Below, one piece after another: positions 61,853-64,000 of a stretch of DNA of 64,000 bases. Below the pieces are notes generated by a model. That model was given only the letters and a program-made list of their open reading frames with translations. It ran no database searches and was not told where the DNA came from. Numbering within the stretch: position 1 is the stretch's first letter; each line of letters begins with the position of its first letter. The DNA comes from an uncultured Clostridia bacterium (GTDB lineage Bacteria; Bacillota; Clostridia; Christensenellales; Borkfalkiaceae). The position numbers and the translations under genes are program-made. Where the stretch lies: contig CALVTL010000001.1 in assembly GCA_944362555.1 (NCBI GenBank), positions 62,001-126,000 on the forward strand, read 5' to 3'.

Positions 61853-63124
61853 ATGGATAACAAGATCTTTACCGACAAGGTGCGCGTCACCGTCAAGGCG
61901 GGTGACGGCGGCGACGGCATGAATTCCTTCAAGGCATACAAGGGCAAGCCCGCGTGCGGTCCCGACGGCGGCGACGGCGGCGACGGCGGCAGCGTCTATG
62001 TGCAGGCGGACGAGAACGTGCACGACCTGCTCGCCTTCCGCTATGTCCGCAAGTACTGCGCGGGCAACGGCGAGCGCGGCGGCTCCAACCAGTGCAGCGG
62101 CAAAAAGGGCGCCGACGTCGTGTTGAAGGTGCCCTGCGGCACCCTCGTGCGGGACGCCGAGAGCGGGAAGATCATCTGCGACGTCTATGAGAGCGGGGAG
62201 AAAATTCTGCTCCTCGCGGGCGGACGGGGCGGAAAGGGGAACGTGCGCTTCACCACGGCGCGCCGTCATGCGCCCAACTTCGCCCAGAAGGGGGTGCTCG
62301 TCAAGCCGCACGCCGTCATCCTCGAGATGAAGGTCATCGCCGACGTCGGGCTGGTGGGCTTTCCCAATGTGGGCAAGTCCACGCTGCTCTCCAAAATTTC
62401 CGCCGCGCGACCCAAGATCGCCGACTACCACTTCACCACCCTCTCGCCCAACCTGGGGGTCGTGCAGTACTTTGAAAATTCCTTTGTCGTCGCCGACATC
62501 CCGGGGCTCATCGAGGGCGCTGCCGAGGGCGCGGGGCTGGGGCATGACTTCCTGCGCCATATCGAGCGTACCCGCATGATCTGCCACGTTCTGGACATTG
62601 CGGGCACCGAGGGGCGCGACCCGCTCGACGATTACGAGAAGATCAACGCGGAACTTGCGGCGTATTCGCAAAAACTTGCCGCCCTGCCGCAGATCGTCGT
62701 GCTCAACAAGTGCGACTGCGACGGCGCGGAGGAGAATGCGGCGCGCTTTTGTGCGGCGCATCCCAACGCCGTCGTCTGCAAAATCTCCGCCGTGCGCGGC
62801 GAGGGGACGAAGGAGCTGCTCGGAAAAGTCTGGTCGCTCCTCGAAACGCTCCCGCCCGCCGAGAAGATCCCCTCCGACGAGTTCGCCTTCGAGGAGGAGG
62901 ACACCTGGCAGTTTGAAATTTTCAAGGACGAGAACGGGGCGTACGTCGTCACGGGGGGCTTGGTCGATCTGTTGTGCCGCAACGTCGTGCTCAACAATCC
63001 CGACTCCATGGCGTACTTCCAGCGGATGTTGAAGACGCGCGGCGTCTTCAAGGCGCTCGCAGGTCTGGGCTGCAAGGAGGGCGACACCGTCGTCGTCGGC
63101 GAAGTGGAATTTGAATACGTTTGA
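61853..63124 (+). CDS. obg: GTPase Obg
   Basis: The 423-residue ribosome-assembly GTPase has the glycine-rich Obg fold (VTVKAGDGGDGMNSFK, GPDGGDGGDGGSVYV), the G domain with [28 protein letters not shown] and NKCD, and a C-terminal OCT domain (EDTWQFEIFKDENGAYVVTG). The OCT domain places it with Gram-positive Obg proteins. Translation appears to start at the 5' end of the mRNA. yhbY follows after 32 bp. Confidence 0.97.
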   Translation: MDNKIFTDKVRVTVKAGDGGDGMNSFKAYKGKPACGPDGGDGGDGGSVYVQADENVHDLLAFRYVRKYCAGNGERGGSNQCSGKKGADVVLKVPCGTLVRDAESGKIICDVYESGEKILLLAGGRGGKGNVRFTTARRHAPNFAQKGVLVKPHAVILEMKVIADVGLVGFPNVGKSTLLSKISAARPKIADYHFTTLSPNLGVVQYFENSFVVADIPGLIEGAAEGAGLGHDFLRHIERTRMICHVLDIAGTEGRDPLDDYEKINAELAAYSQKLAALPQIVVLNKCDCDGAEENAARFCAAHPNAVVCKISAVRGEGTKELLGKVWSLLETLPPAEKIPSDEFAFEEEDTWQFEIFKDENGAYVVTGGLVDLLCRNVVLNNPDSMAYFQRMLKTRGVFKALAGLGCKEGDTVVVGEVEFEYV

Positions 63125-63156
63125 GCGCGCTGCGGTCGAACATACAAGGAGAAAGT

Positions 63157-63447
63157 ATGACAAGCAAGCAAAGAAGCAAATTGAAGTCCATTGCGGCGAA
63201 CCTCTCGCCCGTCACGCAGATCGGCAAAGGGGGGCTCTCCGAAAATCTCATCAGAACGCTCTCCGAGGCGCTCGACGCGCGCGAGATCATCAAGGTGAAC
63301 GTGCTGCCCACCGCCGAGGCGGACGCCGACACGATGGCGCAGAACGCCGCCGACCTGCTCGGAGCGGAAGTCGTCTACGTCATCGGCAGAAAGGCGGTCT
63401 TTTACCGCCGCTCGCAGCGCGACGACGTGGAGCACATCGAATTCTGA
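63157..63447 (+). CDS. yhbY: YhbY family RNA-binding protein (CRM domain)
   Basis: The 96-residue protein is a single CRM domain: TSKQRSKLKSIAANLSPVTQ, IGKGGLSENLIRTLSEAL (GxxG loop) and VIGRKAVFYRRSQ. It binds pre-ribosomal RNA of the large subunit. Its place right after obg, also a 50S assembly factor, fits. Ribosome site AAGGAGAAAG. Confidence 0.93.
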   Translation: MTSKQRSKLKSIAANLSPVTQIGKGGLSENLIRTLSEALDAREIIKVNVLPTAEADADTMAQNAADLLGAEVVYVIGRKAVFYRRSQRDDVEHIEF

Positions 63448-63523
63448 CGGCGCTCCGCAACGCGTCAAGACAAAATATGCCCCACCCATGTCCGAGGGGC
63501 GGGGCGTGATAAACCGTTTATGC

Positions 63524-63566
63524 CGCAGCGGCGGGCATCTTGCGATGCCCGCCGCTGCGTTTTTAT
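63524..63566 (+). terminator. terminator of obg-yhbY
   Basis: CGCAGCGGCGGGCATC (63524-63539) pairs perfectly with 63544-63559, loop TTGC, then TTTTTAT. Confidence 0.88.
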
Positions 63567-63585
63567 GTCCGTCAAATGCTGCTTG

Positions 63586-64000
63586 TCAGAGTTTGGAGAA
63601 GTCAAGGATGGCGGCGGAGCCCGCGGGTTCGCACAGAGCAAGGAAGGTGCCGTCGGCGCGCTCCCAAACGGTGCGCGGGCAGAAATCGGCGAGATAGACA
63701 AATTTTGCTTCCGTGCGGTCATAGACGAGCAGCTTTAACGTGACCGTCTGCACGAAGGAGTACCGTTCGGAGATGTACACCGTCTTGACGGGCGTCTCGG
63801 CGTGAAACGGATAAAATTCGGTGATGTCGCTCGAAGAAACGCGGCTGCCCGTCCGTCCGTCGAAGGCGACGCCGCAAAAGTGAACGTACGTCCCGTCAAA
63901 AGATGCGGGAGCGGTCGAGCTGAACTCACTGAAACTCGTCACGTCGAAGCTCGTTCCCGACGTGAGGTCGATAAAGTACAGCCCCGAATCCGAGATGAAG
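63586..64000 (-). CDS. partial uncharacterised protein (N-terminus outside window)
   Basis: The frame is open to the window edge and reads, from the edge, ISDSGLYFIDLTSG..., then FDGTYVHFCGVAFDG, VYISERYSFVQTVTLKLLVY and ends SAAILDFSKL. The alternating hydrophobic strands look like beta-propeller or beta-sandwich repeats. No membrane helix or known motif is visible in the 137 residues present. A GTG at 63942 could be read as a start, but the frame continues upstream, so the true start is outside. Confidence 0.6.
   Translation of the reverse strand, partial: FISDSGLYFIDLTSGTSFDVTSFSEFSSTAPASFDGTYVHFCGVAFDGRTGSRVSSSDITEFYPFHAETPVKTVYISERYSFVQTVTLKLLVYDRTEAKFVYLADFCPRTVWERADGTFLALCEPAGSAAILDFSKL

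Overview
This GC-rich window is a stretch of chromosome from an anaerobic Gram-positive bacterium of the Bacillota, most likely a member of the Clostridia. The lineage call rests on McsA/McsB/ClpC, HslUV, RNase Y, TrmFO, LuxS, a VanW-type protein, a reverse rubrerythrin, an FMN-riboswitch-controlled RibU and the order dprA-topA-trmFO-hslV-hslU, which resembles the Bacillus smf-topA-trmFO-clpQY block. The genus cannot be read from the sequence. About 58 protein genes are supported. No rRNA, tRNA or CRISPR array was seen.

Layout. 0-4.5 kb: tail of an unknown gene, ychF (minus), argS, a HAD phosphatase and a reverse rubrerythrin with a Fur/PerR-like box. 4.6-6.8 kb: GH42 beta-galactosidase. 7-13.2 kb: a membrane-anchored XRE regulator, a membrane protein, a DUF1653 protein, then mcsA-mcsB-clpC without ctsR. 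13.2-22.3 kb is mostly minus strand: an acidic-linker protein, the run mtnN-luxS-ung-apgM (methyl-cycle detoxification, DNA repair, glycolysis), a plus-strand ferritin-like protein, mnmG and dnaA. A MITE-like element separates dnaA from the divergent recF-PHP-vanW run. 26-40 kb: rplS, a membrane glycosyltransferase-like protein, comM-dprA-topA-trmFO-hslV, a 748-bp repeat-filled gap, hslU, hisS, trxA and a WYL regulator.

40.7-48 kb is the most accessory-looking part. It holds uncharacterised genes, glyA, two small divergent XRE-regulator modules with clear operators bracketed by about 95-bp direct repeats, rny, a cysteine-rich peptide and a second copy of the MITE-like element. 48-64 kb returns to core genes: yitT, a flavin-reductase-like protein, an LDH/MDH-family enzyme next to malic enzyme (a likely malate shunt), FMN riboswitch-ribU, tsaE-tsaB-rimI-hydrolase-MurF-like-ddl, icd, an AT-rich SF0329-like gene, a membrane zinc peptidase, obg and yhbY.

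Promoters are unusually easy to read here: most are a -35 hexamer, a 17-bp spacer and a TATAAT-like -10. Several of them (XRE at 7104, XRE at 44435, obg at 61853, tsaE at 54343, perhaps yitT) put the start codon at or within a few bases of the predicted transcription start with no Shine-Dalgarno, which suggests leaderless mRNAs. I did not find one undescribed multi-gene defence-type system. The best leads are the MITE-like family, the repeat-bracketed regulator modules, the leaderless promoter class, the ctsR-less mcs operon and the transmembrane MurF-like protein.
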